64,000 nucleotides of DNA from Gemmatimonadetes bacterium 2013_60CM_65_52. GTDB lineage: Bacteria > Gemmatimonadota > Gemmatimonadetes > Gemmatimonadales > Gemmatimonadaceae. The notes below the pieces were generated by a model. That model was not told the origin of the DNA, searched no databases, and saw only the letters and a program-made list of their open reading frames with translations. Each line of letters opens with the position of its first letter. Position 1 is the first letter of the stretch. The stretch lies in NCBI GenBank assembly GCA_002215645.1, contig NGFI01000008.1:62001-126000 (forward strand), read 5' to 3'. Below, one piece after another: positions 26,249-35,800 of this stretch. A program made the position numbers and the translations under genes.

Positions 26249-27936
26249 CCACGCTTCAGATGAGATCAGCGATTGGTGTCGCGGCTCTGACTTTATTGGC
26301 GAGCTGTAAGGCGGCAGCGCCGAGTCGCTCGTCGAGCGCCGATCAGCCACGGGTGGTGGACGCGTACGACCCACCACACGACCTTGGTCCTCTGTTCGAG
26401 CGTGTGCAGCTCGGCGGACTCTTCGACGATTCGAAGACGTTTGTGGATGCGCGTCCGCGCTCTGATCCGTCGGCGATTGTTGCGCGGTACACCGACGCGA
26501 GCAGGGCAACGGGGTTCAATCTGCGTGCGTTCGTGGACTCCAACTTCGACATTCCGCGCCCCGTTGGCGGGGACTTCCGCACGGATACCACGCAGGCCAT
26601 GGAGGCGCACATTCGTGCGCTGTGGCCCGTGCTGACGCGTGCCGCCGACACGGCCGATGCGCGCTCGTCGCGAATCCCGTTGCCGAACGCCTATGTCGTT
26701 CCGGGCGGACGATTCCGCGAGGTGTACTACTGGGACTCCTATTTCACGATGCTCGGCCTGGTGGAGAGTGGCCGGACGGATCTCGTGAAGGACATGCTCG
26801 ACAACTTCGCGCACCTCGTGGCGACCATCGGCCACATCCCGAACGGCAATCGAACGTATTATCTGGGGCGCAGCCAGCCTCCCTTCTTCGCGGCGATGGT
26901 GGGACTCTATGCAAAGGCGACGGATACCACACAGGCGCTCCGGTATCTGGATGCACTCGAGAGAGAGCATGTATTCTGGATGGATGGGGCGGACCGGCTG
27001 AAGCCGGGGCAGGCGTATCGGCGCGTGGTCATGATGCCCGAGGGCGTCGCGCTCAATCGATATTGGGATGACTTGCCTGGGCCGCGGCCGGAATCGTTCA
27101 AGCCGGACCATGAGATCGGGCAAACGGTGCCTGATAGTCTGCGCGAGCGATTCTACCGCAATGCGCGCGCGGCCGCGGAGAGCGGTTGGGACTTCAGCAG
27201 CCGCTGGATGCGCGATCCATCCGACCTGAGGACGCTCGAGACGACGGCGCTCATTCCGGTCGATCTCAACAGCCTGATGTACAATGCCGAGCGGATGATT
27301 GCGGCGCTGCGTCGCTTCCGGAATGGGCAGGGTGATGCGGACGTCGCCGCGAAGTACGACCGGGACGCTGAACGCCGGCGGCAGTCCCTGCTCGCCGCGG
27401 CGTACGACCCCAATGACGGATACTTTTACGACGTGCGCTGGCGGACGTGGGAGCGAGTCACCGATCGTCCGTCGCTTGCGGCGGCGGCGGTGCTGTACTT
27501 CGGCCTCGCGGTGCCGTATCAGGCCGTCAGCGTGGCGGGACGGCTGGAGCGTGACTTCCTGAAGCCCGGCGGTTTCGTCACGACGAACATTCGCTCGGGG
27601 CAGCAGTGGGACGCACCGAATGGCTGGCCGCCGCTGGAGTGGATGGCGATGGAAGGGATTCGCCGATACGGCGGCACCGCCCTCGCGGATAGTGCGCGTA
27701 ACCGCTGGATGGCGCTCAATCGGAAGACCTACAAGGCAACGGGGCGGATGACGGAGAAGTACGACGTGGTGGATCTTACGCGGCCGGCGGGTGGGGGGGA
27801 GTACACGACGCAGGACGGTTTCGGATGGACGAATGGGGTGGCGCTGGCGTTGAGTGCTCAGGAACGTACCAGAGCCCGTCCGTCACGGGATGCGGTACGC
27901 CCGGGGCGGCCTGGCGAGCCAGCCAGAGTGCGATAG
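26245..27936 (+). CDS. treA: GH37 alpha,alpha-trehalase, lipoprotein
   Basis: 563 residues. Lipoprotein signal ('LTLLASCKAA'). Both GH37 signatures are present: PGGRFREVYYWDSY at residues 153-166 and QWDAPNGWPP further on. 'ESGWDFSSRW' carries the Asp that is the general acid in E. coli TreA, and 'TEKYDV' the Glu that is the base, followed by 'QDGFGWTNGV'. It hydrolyses trehalose to two glucose in the periplasm or at the outer membrane. The ATG overlaps the stop of the second FG-GAP gene (ATGA at 26245-26248), so the two are translationally coupled. The last ~30 residues are Arg/Pro-rich and unlike the family. Confidence 0.95.
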   Translation: MTTLQMRSAIGVAALTLLASCKAAAPSRSSSADQPRVVDAYDPPHDLGPLFERVQLGGLFDDSKTFVDARPRSDPSAIVARYTDASRATGFNLRAFVDSNFDIPRPVGGDFRTDTTQAMEAHIRALWPVLTRAADTADARSSRIPLPNAYVVPGGRFREVYYWDSYFTMLGLVESGRTDLVKDMLDNFAHLVATIGHIPNGNRTYYLGRSQPPFFAAMVGLYAKATDTTQALRYLDALEREHVFWMDGADRLKPGQAYRRVVMMPEGVALNRYWDDLPGPRPESFKPDHEIGQTVPDSLRERFYRNARAAAESGWDFSSRWMRDPSDLRTLETTALIPVDLNSLMYNAERMIAALRRFRNGQGDADVAAKYDRDAERRRQSLLAAAYDPNDGYFYDVRWRTWERVTDRPSLAAAAVLYFGLAVPYQAVSVAGRLERDFLKPGGFVTTNIRSGQQWDAPNGWPPLEWMAMEGIRRYGGTALADSARNRWMALNRKTYKATGRMTEKYDVVDLTRPAGGGEYTTQDGFGWTNGVALALSAQERTRARPSRDAVRPGRPGEPARVR

Positions 27937-27965
27937 GGAGAGTAGGCACATATGGTCAGGTGGCT

Positions 27966-27997
27966 CCCGGATATCCGGGCTAGACAGGTGCCTGTCT
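27966..27997. terminator. Two adjacent palindromes between convergent genes
   Basis: CCCGGATATCCGGG (27966-27979) is a perfect 14-base palindrome and AGACAGG-TG-CCTGTCT (27982-27997) a 7-bp hairpin, separated by two bases. They start 30 bases after the trehalase stop and lie on the 170-base stretch before the convergent response regulator ends at 28107. They may act as terminator hairpins without a T-tract or as a protein-binding site. Confidence 0.45.
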
Positions 27998-28106
27998 GCG
28001 GAAGATTGCAGCCAGACACTTCTTTATGGCATTCTTCCTTCGTCTCGTCGAATTGCCAGGCCTTCCAGCGCGCCATCCGGGGTCGGGCATGCGCTGCGCG
28101 GGCGCA

Positions 28107-28514
28107 TCAAGCTGTTGCCGCCGGCTCATCAAGGACCTCCCGAACCTTCCGGGTGAGCGCCTCCGACGCGAATGGCTTTTGAAGGAAATTCGCCCTCGCG
28201 TCCAGCAGCCCATTTTGGGAGACTGTCGCATCCGTGTAGCCCGACAAATACAGCACGCGTAGCCCCGGGCGACCCTCGCACAGTTGCGCCACCATCGCTG
28301 GGCCCTTCATCACCGGCATCACGACGTCCGTGACGACCAGGTCGATCGTTCCGGCGTAACGGTCCACCAACGCGATAGCCTCGACGCCATTGGCCGCGGA
28401 AATCAGCTGGTAGCCCGCGTGCTCGAGCATCCGAGCGACGACCCTGCGGACCGACTCCTCATCCTCCACCAGCAGGATGGTCTCCGCGCCCTTCATCGTT
28501 GCCGCACTTGCCAT
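28107..28514 (-). CDS. Single-domain response regulator (CheY-like receiver)
   Basis: 135 residues (a start at ATG 28496 would give 129). It contains only a receiver domain: acidic pair E17/D18 in 'LLVEDEESV', phosphorylated Asp 63 in 'DLVVTDVVMP', and Lys 113 in 'NFLQKPF'. There is no DNA-binding or enzymatic output domain and no histidine kinase beside it. The sequence is close to receivers attached to hybrid histidine kinases ('LYLSGYTD', 'FLQKPF'), so it may act as a phosphate shuttle or be phosphorylated by a distant hybrid kinase. It is divergent from the double LysR gene. Confidence 0.9.
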   Translation of the reverse strand: MASAATMKGAETILLVEDEESVRRVVARMLEHAGYQLISAANGVEAIALVDRYAGTIDLVVTDVVMPVMKGPAMVAQLCEGRPGLRVLYLSGYTDATVSQNGLLDARANFLQKPFASEALTRKVREVLDEPAATA

Positions 28515-28724
28515 TGGTGCACGCTCCAGGACGTCGGCGTCCTTGCGTGAGCACGTGACTGCACGGTACTCGGCGCAAACGGTACACCGTAACTACACGC
28601 CTCGGCGCGGTCCGGCCAATACTTTCTTTGAATCGGTTAACACGCGTCCGGAACATGCGTCTTCAGGTATACCGAAGGTTCCATACCAGGCGGCGACAAT
28701 CACCCATGCCGCAACGTCCTATTT

Positions 28725-28745
28725 GATATGCGTCGCCAGCATATC
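28725..28745. promoter_or_regulatory. Candidate LysR autoregulatory site
   Basis: GATATGC (28725-28731) and GCATATC (28739-28745) form a perfect 7-bp inverted repeat with a 7-base centre, ending 11 bases before the start of the double LysR gene. LysR-type regulators typically bind an interrupted dyad with T-N11-A spacing near their own divergent promoter, and this fits in form. Confidence 0.4.
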
Positions 28746-28756
28746 TGGTGACCTGA

Positions 28757-30634
28757 TTGCTTCTCCGGCAGTTGCGGTACTTCGCTACGGTAGCAGAGCA
28801 TGGCAGTGTGATGCGCGCCGCGACCACGCTGCGCCTCGCACAGCCGGCGTTGTCGCGTCAGCTCCAGAGTCTCGAGCAGGCGGTTGGGACGTCGCTGCTG
28901 GTTCGAGAGCCGCGTGGAGTACGGCTCACCGCCGCGGGAAAGTCGCTGCTCTCGGCGATCGGTCCGCTCTTCGGGCGGCTCGAGGACGCGCTCTGCCGGG
29001 TCTATCTCGCGAACGACGGACGACTGGGAACGCTCCGCGTTGGCATCGGCCGCGAGGCGATCGACAACAGCCAGGTGGGACGCGCGATCATGGCGTTGCG
29101 CGAGCAGTTTCCGGCAGTGCACGTGATCGTCACCGAGGTGGCAAGCGGAGTGCACTCCGACAAGTTGCGCGCACGCGAGTTGGATCTCGCAATCGGCGTC
29201 AACGGCGCGGGAGACGCGAACGTCGCATCGGCCGCCCTGATCGCATTCCACGCCGATAGCGCGATGCTGGCCGCGACGCATGCGCTGGCGAATCGCTCAT
29301 CCCTTGCGGCTGACGACCTGCGAAGCGAGCGCTTTCTCGTCGTCGACCAGTCCATGTTCGGTCCATTTCGAGCACTCTACGAGGAGCTTGCACGGCTCGG
29401 TGTGCACGAGCCGGAGACGCACGCATCCATCGAGTCGGTCTTCAGCCTGGTGGCGGCGGGACGAGGGTGGACGGTGACGGCCGCATCCCTGATGGCCGCA
29501 CCGCCCGCCGGTACCGTGGTGATTCCACTCGACGGCCTCCGCGTGCCGATGCACCTTGCTGTGCGTTGGCGACTCAAGGATGATTCTCCGTTGATCGGGA
29601 ACGTCACCTCGTTCCTTCAGCAGCTCAGCGACCATTCCGTCGCCCGCGGACACTCGATCGCCGTGAATGATGTGCGGGAAGGACCACCGCATGTGCCTCC
29701 GCGGCTCGAAGTGCGCCACCTGCAGGCGCTCGTTGCGATCGCGGAGGCGGGCTCGTTGAGCCGCGCGGCGGAGCGCCTGGGCCTCACGCAGTCGGGGCTG
29801 TCGAGGCAGATCCGATCCCTCGAGCATGACATCGGAGTTTCGCTCTTTCGGCGCAAGTCGAATGGTGTCGCCTTGACGGAGGCGGGCGAAGTACTGCGCG
29901 AGGAGGCGCATCACGTTCTTGCGGCAGTGCAGGACGCCATTGCCCGGGCGCGCCATAGCGTGAAAGGCATCACAGGCCGGTGCACCATTGCCACCATTGC
30001 TACGGAATTCAGCGGCAACATCCTCGTGGAGGTCTTCAAGGACCTGTCCGAGCATCATCCCGGCATCAACGTGAACGTGTCGGAAATGCTGACGCCCTTC
30101 CAGGTGCTGGCGCTCAAGGAGCACCGCATCGATCTGGGCGTCGCAGGCGCCAACGCTGGACTCGTGGACGAGCCGCTCATTGCCGGGGTGCGCCTGATGG
30201 AGGACGTCATCGAGTGCGCGCTGCTCGTCGACTCCCATCCGCTCGCGTCGCGCGCATGGCTGAAGCCGGCGGACCTGGCCGACGTTCCATTCCTCTTCAT
30301 GGAGCGCTCGACTTATCCACGGTTCTACGACATCGTGATGCAGGCGTTCGACGACGTCGGCCTGGTGCCGCGAGTGAACGGCTCGTTCAACGGACCGCGC
30401 GCGATGTGGCGCTCGGCTGCCGAATCACTCGGCTGGACGCTTGGCAGCCGCTCGATGCGGGCCCGTCCACTTGCCGGCCTGGTCGCGGTGCCGATCGAAG
30501 GGCTTCACATCCCTTCGGGCATTCAGTTGCTCTGGCGGCGCGACGAGAGCGACCCCGCGGTGCTCACGGTGCGCGAGGCGTTTCGTCGCCTGCACAGCCC
30601 GGAAGCAGCCCACACCAACGGCGCCGGCTCATGA
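28757..30634 (+). CDS. Tandem double LysR-type transcriptional regulator in one polypeptide
   Basis: 625 residues from TTG 28757; a stop codon lies immediately upstream in frame and the sequence begins 'MLLRQLRYFATVAEHGSV' exactly like a LysR N-terminus, so the start is secure. Residues 1-~313 form one complete LysR protein (winged HTH ~3-62, effector domain ~90-300). Residues ~315-625 form a second complete one, with its own HTH ('LEVRHLQALVAIAEAGSLSRAAERLGL', effector part from 'GRCTIATIATEFSGN'). The two halves are related but clearly diverged. LysR proteins normally act as tetramers of ~300-residue chains, so a covalent dimer could read two ligands or fix one geometry. The last 6 bases overlap the convergent next gene. 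Confidence 0.9.
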   Translation: MLLRQLRYFATVAEHGSVMRAATTLRLAQPALSRQLQSLEQAVGTSLLVREPRGVRLTAAGKSLLSAIGPLFGRLEDALCRVYLANDGRLGTLRVGIGREAIDNSQVGRAIMALREQFPAVHVIVTEVASGVHSDKLRARELDLAIGVNGAGDANVASAALIAFHADSAMLAATHALANRSSLAADDLRSERFLVVDQSMFGPFRALYEELARLGVHEPETHASIESVFSLVAAGRGWTVTAASLMAAPPAGTVVIPLDGLRVPMHLAVRWRLKDDSPLIGNVTSFLQQLSDHSVARGHSIAVNDVREGPPHVPPRLEVRHLQALVAIAEAGSLSRAAERLGLTQSGLSRQIRSLEHDIGVSLFRRKSNGVALTEAGEVLREEAHHVLAAVQDAIARARHSVKGITGRCTIATIATEFSGNILVEVFKDLSEHHPGINVNVSEMLTPFQVLALKEHRIDLGVAGANAGLVDEPLIAGVRLMEDVIECALLVDSHPLASRAWLKPADLADVPFLFMERSTYPRFYDIVMQAFDDVGLVPRVNGSFNGPRAMWRSAAESLGWTLGSRSMRARPLAGLVAVPIEGLHIPSGIQLLWRRDESDPAVLTVREAFRRLHSPEAAHTNGAGS

Positions 30635-31282
30635 TGCGCCGAGGGCGATCAGGTCGCGCATTGCGAGTATCCGCTTGGGCGGACGTTCACGAGCCATTCG
30701 GATCATTGCGCGCCCCAACTGTTCTGTCGTGATCACTGCTCCTGGCGCGACTACTGGCAGAAGGGCGAGGATCGGCGTGAGCGCGACGTACGCGACTCGA
30801 ATCCAGCTCGATTTGGGCGCCTCGCCGTGCATGGGGCGAAGGATTCCAAGGCGGATCATGTATGCCGATGGGAACAAGGAGAGCAACGCGCCTTCGGTGC
30901 GCCCCTTCACCTGAGCCCACATGGCCTTGCCTCCGGTGCCGGCGCCGGACACATAGACGAACGTCACGCCCGGATCGATCCGCGCGAGCGTGCGCGCCCA
31001 GCCGATGGTCAGCTCGAACGTCACGTGCGTGTACTCTCTTTCGCTCATACCGACTGAGGACACGCCGAGACAGAAGAAGCAGGCATCGTATCCTCGGAGC
31101 TCCGCATCCGCCGAGTCGGATTCGAAGAGGTCTTCGCGAATCAGCTCGCGCAGCTTCGGATGCGTCTGGCCAGTGGGGCGGCGGCCGATCGCGAGCACGG
31201 TTTCGACGCCGTCATCGCGCAGGCACTCGCGAAGAACGCCACGTCCAACCATTCCCGTTGCCCCGAAGAGAATCACCTTCAC
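30629..31282 (-). CDS. NAD(P)-binding epimerase/NmrA-like protein
   Basis: 217 residues from GTG 31282, which sits in a GTGA overlap with the vapC stop; the open frame further upstream only shadows vapC. The N-terminus is a classic Rossmann loop '[17 protein letters not shown]' (GxxGxxG). The rest follows atypical short-chain dehydrogenase/HTATIP2-like proteins, with '[10 protein letters not shown]' and '[14 protein letters not shown]' (Lys in the position of the SDR active-site lysine region). The catalytic Tyr of YxxxK is not obvious. The substrate is unknown. It is translationally coupled to the VapBC operon, which is odd for a metabolic enzyme. Its 3' end overlaps the LysR gene by 6 bases in the shared TCATGA. 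Confidence 0.8.
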   Translation of the reverse strand: MKVILFGATGMVGRGVLRECLRDDGVETVLAIGRRPTGQTHPKLRELIREDLFESDSADAELRGYDACFFCLGVSSVGMSEREYTHVTFELTIGWARTLARIDPGVTFVYVSGAGTGGKAMWAQVKGRTEGALLSLFPSAYMIRLGILRPMHGEAPKSSWIRVAYVALTPILALLPVVAPGAVITTEQLGRAMIRMARERPPKRILAMRDLIALGAS

Positions 31283-31671
31283 ACGAGACGCACCGTGCCA
31301 GGCACCGAATCGAAGCCGGTGTCGAACGTCATGATGCGGACGACGCCGTGACGCTCCATGGTCGCGAGGTGAATCGCATCGCGAGCGGAGAGACGATTCC
31401 CGTATACGAGCGTCTTTGCGCGTTCGACGTCGCGGAACTCGATGGGCAACACCTCGTCGACAACGGCCAACAACGCGTTGAACGCCGGTTGGATGGCCGC
31501 GCGGCGATCGATGGCCACGTACCGGTGTAGGATTTCCTGGAACACCTCGGCGTTGGTGACCAGACGTTCGCCCGCCGCGAGCGCGGATTCGAGCAGCCGC
31601 TGGGCATCGCTCTTGTGCGGGTGGAACTCTCCGACCAGGTACATCGGAATGTTGGAGTCGACAAAGATCAT
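31279..31671 (-). CDS. vapC: PIN-domain ribonuclease toxin VapC
   Basis: 130 residues. PIN-domain acidic residues are visible: Asp 5 in 'MIFVDSN', Glu in '[14 protein letters not shown]', Asp in '[12 protein letters not shown]' and the last Asp in 'IMTFDTGFD'. VapC toxins are Mg2+-dependent RNases that cut tRNA or rRNA to stop translation. The start overlaps the vapB stop by 4 bases (31668-31671) and its own stop overlaps the next gene's GTG, so three genes are chained. Confidence 0.92.
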   Translation of the reverse strand: MIFVDSNIPMYLVGEFHPHKSDAQRLLESALAAGERLVTNAEVFQEILHRYVAIDRRAAIQPAFNALLAVVDEVLPIEFRDVERAKTLVYGNRLSARDAIHLATMERHGVVRIMTFDTGFDSVPGTVRLV

Positions 31672-31922
31672 CGACGGTCGCCGAGGTAGCCCGACTCGAT
31701 CTGCGCGAGCATCTGGTCGATGTCCGCAGTGGGATACGTGTGGCGGGCCGCTTCGCGGACGGCCGACAGTTTCTTGCGCTGGTCGCCCACGGGCTCCTGA
31801 CGCCGTGCGACGCGCAGCGCTTCACGCACCCATTGCGAGACCGTCAATCCGCGTTTCTGGGCGGCGCGCTGAACCTCCCGGTACTCGGGGTCCTCGAACA
31901 CTACCTGGAGTCGTTTGCTCAT
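31668..31922 (-). CDS. vapB: VapB-type antitoxin
   Basis: 84 residues from ATG 31922. The in-frame ATG at 31937 lies within the promoter spacer and is rejected. The N-terminal ~45 residues ('[35 protein letters not shown]') are a ribbon-helix-helix-type DNA-binding module. The C-terminal part, with '[19 protein letters not shown]', is the usual toxin-binding tail. It represses its own operon together with VapC, as known for the family. Confidence 0.9.
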   Translation of the reverse strand: MSKRLQVVFEDPEYREVQRAAQKRGLTVSQWVREALRVARRQEPVGDQRKKLSAVREAARHTYPTADIDQMLAQIESGYLGDRR

Positions 31923-31928
31923 GCTTTG

Positions 31929-31956
31929 AGTATACATGGCTATTCCTATGAGTCAA
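31929..31956 (-). promoter_or_regulatory. Strong sigma70-type promoter of vapBC, probably leaderless
   Basis: On the minus strand: -35 TTGACT (31951-31956), 16-base spacer, -10 TATACT (31929-31934). The -10 ends 6 bases before the vapB ATG, so the transcript should begin at or next to the start codon. The region also holds an imperfect dyad (TTGA..TCAA arms near 31925 and 31952), a plausible VapB operator that would cover the promoter. Confidence 0.75.
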
Positions 31957-31960
31957 GGCA

Positions 31961-32827
31961 TTATTGGCGCACCGACATCCGCACGTAGTCGATGAGCATG
32001 GTGGCCGGAAAGATCGCGTCCGATTGCGGATCGCCGTCGAAGGTTCCGCCGATGGCGACGTTGAGTATTACGTAAAACGGTTGGTCGAAGACCCAGGCAC
32101 CATAGCGCTGCACGTCGGTCCGATTCACCGCGAAATGGAGAGCGCCGTCGATGAAAAATCGCACCTGATCCGCGTCCCATTCGACCGCGAACACGTGAAA
32201 ATCGTCCGCGAACGTGGCGCTCGAAAGCCAGAACGGGTGCGCGAACGGTGTCTTGCCCGAGTACCCAGGGCCGTGGACCGCTGAGCTGGTCGTTCGCGGA
32301 TCGCTCCCGCGATTCTCCATGATGTCGAGCTCACCGCACTGCGGCCACGGCGTTTCGGGATGGTTGCCACCCAACATCCAGAAGGCGGGCCACAGCCCTT
32401 GACCCGACGGCAGCTTGATGCGCGCCTCAACGCGGCCCGGCCGCGCAAGCATCTTGCCCTTCGTCTTGATCTTCGCGGACGTGTAGCGGCCGGTGGCCAA
32501 TCGGCGCGCAGTAATGGCCAGTTGCCCGGCGCCGTTGAGCGCGACGTTGTCGGGTGCTGTGGTGTAGAACTCCCTTTCGTTGTTGCCCCAGCCACAGAGA
32601 CCGACCTGGCATCCGTCGCCCGTGTCGTAGCTCCATTTCAGGCTGTCCGGGCTCGCGCCGGCCACTCCATCGAACTCGTCCGCCCATACGATGGTCCACG
32701 TCGTTGCCGGCGGCGTGGGAGGCGCCGGTGGCGTCGGAGTCGTTACGGCAGAGGGAGAGGTCCCTCCGCCGCATGACAGCGCAAGCGTCGCCAGCGAAAA
32801 CAGGAACGCCGCACGACGAGGAAACAC
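31961..32827 (-). CDS. GH16 endo-beta-glucanase-type lipoprotein
   Basis: 288 residues from GTG 32827, giving a lipoprotein signal ('LATLALSCGGG') and a Pro/Thr linker, then a GH16 domain from residue ~45. Catalytic motif ELDIME at 166-171: Glu 166 nucleophile, Asp 168, Glu 171 acid/base. 'GLWPAFWMLGGN' and 'FAVEWDADQVRFFIDG' are typical of the laminarinase/GH16_3 branch. It likely cuts beta-1,3 or mixed-linked glucans at the cell surface. It begins 4 bases after the stop of the PD40-amidohydrolase and ends just before the vapBC promoter. Confidence 0.93.
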   Translation of the reverse strand: MFPRRAAFLFSLATLALSCGGGTSPSAVTTPTPPAPPTPPATTWTIVWADEFDGVAGASPDSLKWSYDTGDGCQVGLCGWGNNEREFYTTAPDNVALNGAGQLAITARRLATGRYTSAKIKTKGKMLARPGRVEARIKLPSGQGLWPAFWMLGGNHPETPWPQCGELDIMENRGSDPRTTSSAVHGPGYSGKTPFAHPFWLSSATFADDFHVFAVEWDADQVRFFIDGALHFAVNRTDVQRYGAWVFDQPFYVILNVAIGGTFDGDPQSDAIFPATMLIDYVRMSVRQ

Positions 32828-32831
32828 AGGA

Positions 32832-35800
32832 TTACGGAATGCCGGCTGCCGCCGCCGGCACCGCGTACGACCACGGCTGCGCCGTCAACCTCCGCTGCCG
32901 TGGATACACCTCGTCGAGCGTGTTCGCATCATAGAGCCTGCCGTTCACCATGACCATGTTGACGCTGTTGCTGTTCCGAATGTTCGCGAGCGGATCCTTA
33001 TCGAGCACGATCAGGTCGGCCATCTTGCCAGGCTCCAGGGAACCGAGGTCCCGGCCCATTCCTATTCCTTCCGCGCCGACGATCGTCGCGGCACGCAATG
33101 CGTCGTGCGTGGACAATCCTCCGCTCTGGAGAAGCCACAGCTCCCAGTGCATGCCCAGCCCCTGAAGCTGGCCGTGGCTGCCGACACCGATGTGTCCACC
33201 TGCCGCCACGGTCTTTGCCACGTCCTGGGCGTGTTGCCACATGGCGTACTCCTCCTTCACCGCGAAGCCAGCGGGGCCAGGCGCGTTGCCCGTGCCGCGC
33301 CGGCGCACCTTGGTGTCGAAGTCCACCGGATGCGTAAAATGCCTGAGCTTCGCGTCGCCGAGCAGGTCTTCGGTCTGGTAAAACCATCCCTCGCCGAAGG
33401 GACCGCCGTACTCCACGATGAGCGTGGGCGAGTTGAGGAGGCCGGTGCCCTTGTACCATTGGAAGACGTCGTCGAACTTCGGCGTGATCGGCAGCACGTG
33501 CTCGATGCCGGGATAGCCGTCGATGCCGTGCGTGATGTTGAGCTTCTGATCGAGCCCGCCCTCGGTGGTGGGCATGATGCCGAGCTCCTTCGCCGCCATG
33601 ATGATCCATTGCCGCTGCTGGCGGTTGCCGCTCATGTACATCTTGAGCGTCTTGGTGTCGTAGTACTTCGCGTAGCGCGTGAGGATCTGCCGAGCGTGGT
33701 CGAGATCGCGCACGGGCTCGCGTGAGAAGACCCCGGGGCCGGTGGTGTACACGCGAGGACCGATCATGTCGCCCGTCTCCACGCGGTCACCGTAGGTCAT
33801 GAAGTCAGTGGTGGCCGTCTGTGGATCGCGCGTGGTGGTGGTGCCGTACGCGAGCGTCGCGAGATACTGCCACGTCTGCGTGTTGTGCACCTGCGGCGTG
33901 AGCCACTGCGGGTGGTAATGGGTGTCCACCATGCCAGGCATGATGACCTTGCCGGAGACGTCGATCACCTTCGCGTCCGCCGGAATCGAGATGCTGCCCG
34001 ATGGGCCCACTGCGACGATGCGATTGTCGCGCACGAGGACGTCGGCGTTTTCGATGATCTCGTGTCCCTTCATGGTAATGGCCTTTGCGCCGCGGAATGC
34101 CACGACACCGTGCGGCACGTCGCGTGTGGCCGGCACGGAGATGCTCACCTCGACCGGCTTGTAACCGGGCTTGGGCTTCTTGTTCGCACCCGTGTCGGAC
34201 CTGGCCTCGATCTTCGCGAGCGAGTCCACACGCGCCATGCTGTCCTTCGTCGCAGGCGCAAGGCGCAGTGCGGCCTTGGTGCGGGCGTCGGTCTTGAGCG
34301 AGTCGTCCACCGCGCGTCCACGCTCCAGATCGTACGTCCAGAGGGCGTTGCCGAGCGACCACATGACCTTCCTTCCATCGGCCGTCCAGGTCGGGAACTC
34401 CCCACCGACCTCATTGAGCTTCTTCACGGGAACACTCGCCGAGGCGGGATCGGCGACTGAGACCGTGGGCGCCGTCAGGCCGGTCTGCGGAATGGTGATC
34501 GTATAGAAATCCATTCCGACCATGGCGATGGCTTCATCGCCGCGGGGTGACATGAGGACGAGCGACGCCGGCGGCGGCTGCGGCGGAGTCGGCTCCGCCG
34601 GATCGAGGTGCGAATCGTTTCCGGGAGACGACGGACGCAATGCGCGTCCGCCCACCCACTGGAGGGCGATCGTATTTTCCAGGCCGGCATCGAGCGTGAG
34701 ATCCGCATCAGTTCCGGGAGGAAGCGGCCCGGTCACCTTGAGATGCGTCTTCAGATCGGTGCCATCCCAACGGAAGGAGACGAGACCCTCCCGTCCGTAC
34801 GCGTAGATGCGCTCAGGGCTCGTGGTGAAATGCGGATTGCCCAATCCTGCCGTGGGCATGATTGGTGTGACCGTGCCGCCGGCGGCGGGGACCCACACGA
34901 ACTCGGCGGCCACGGGACCGAAGAACGCTGCCCCCGCCTCCTGCAGCTCGCGCGCAGCCGCGCGAACGGCGACGATGCGATCGCCGGCAGGCGACCATGC
35001 GAGATCGTTGTACAGCCCGCCCGGCGAGAGCGTCTGCGTGCTCCATGTCCTTCCATTGGAGTTGGCGCGAACGATGTTGCCGCCCTTCGCATCACTCCAT
35101 GTAGTGAAGGCGAGCGCCTTGCCGTCCGGGCTCCACGCAGGCCCGAATTCGCCGACGTCGCTCTTGCTGACCCGCTGTGGCGTCCCATTGGGAAGCTCGA
35201 CCACGTACACGCGGTCGAGCGACGAGAAGGCCAGTCGTCTCCCGTCGGGAGATGGCGCGACGTCGCGAATCTGATGCGCGCGGAAGTTGACTGCGGTGTC
35301 AACGCGATATGAGAACCGCACCTCCGGACCCAGCTCCAGCTTCACCTCGGCCTCAAACGGAATCTTTACAGGCGCACTTCTGTCCACGGGGACGCGCCAG
35401 ATCTCGCCGCCATAAGAGACCACGACATTCCTGCTATCCGGCGTGAACGCGTACCCTGGATACGCATCCAGTGGGGCGCGCGATTCGATCTCGTCGCGCT
35501 GCACGGGATAGGCGAGCCAGTCCTCCTGCTGTGTCTCGAGGTTGCGCAGGCGCAGTCCGGTCTTGGTCTCGAACCGGGAGGCGTAGACCAGGAATTTTCC
35601 GTCGGGCGAGAGTGCTGGACGGAATGCCGAGCCGAACCGCTTCGACATCTGCGACGTACGCCCCGTCTCACGATCCCACACGTAGAGCTGAAATTGCGGC
35701 CCGACGCTGTTGTACTGCCAATCGCCAAGACGCGCGGCGTACCAGAGATAGCGCGGATCCTTGCCGAAGGCGGCGCCGAGCTGCTTCTGCGTCGGCGGTG

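Noticed and set aside
28107-30634. Two-component system between the response regulator and the LysR gene
   Set aside because: No histidine kinase is present, and LysR proteins are not known to be phosphorylated by receivers; the genes are only divergent neighbours.
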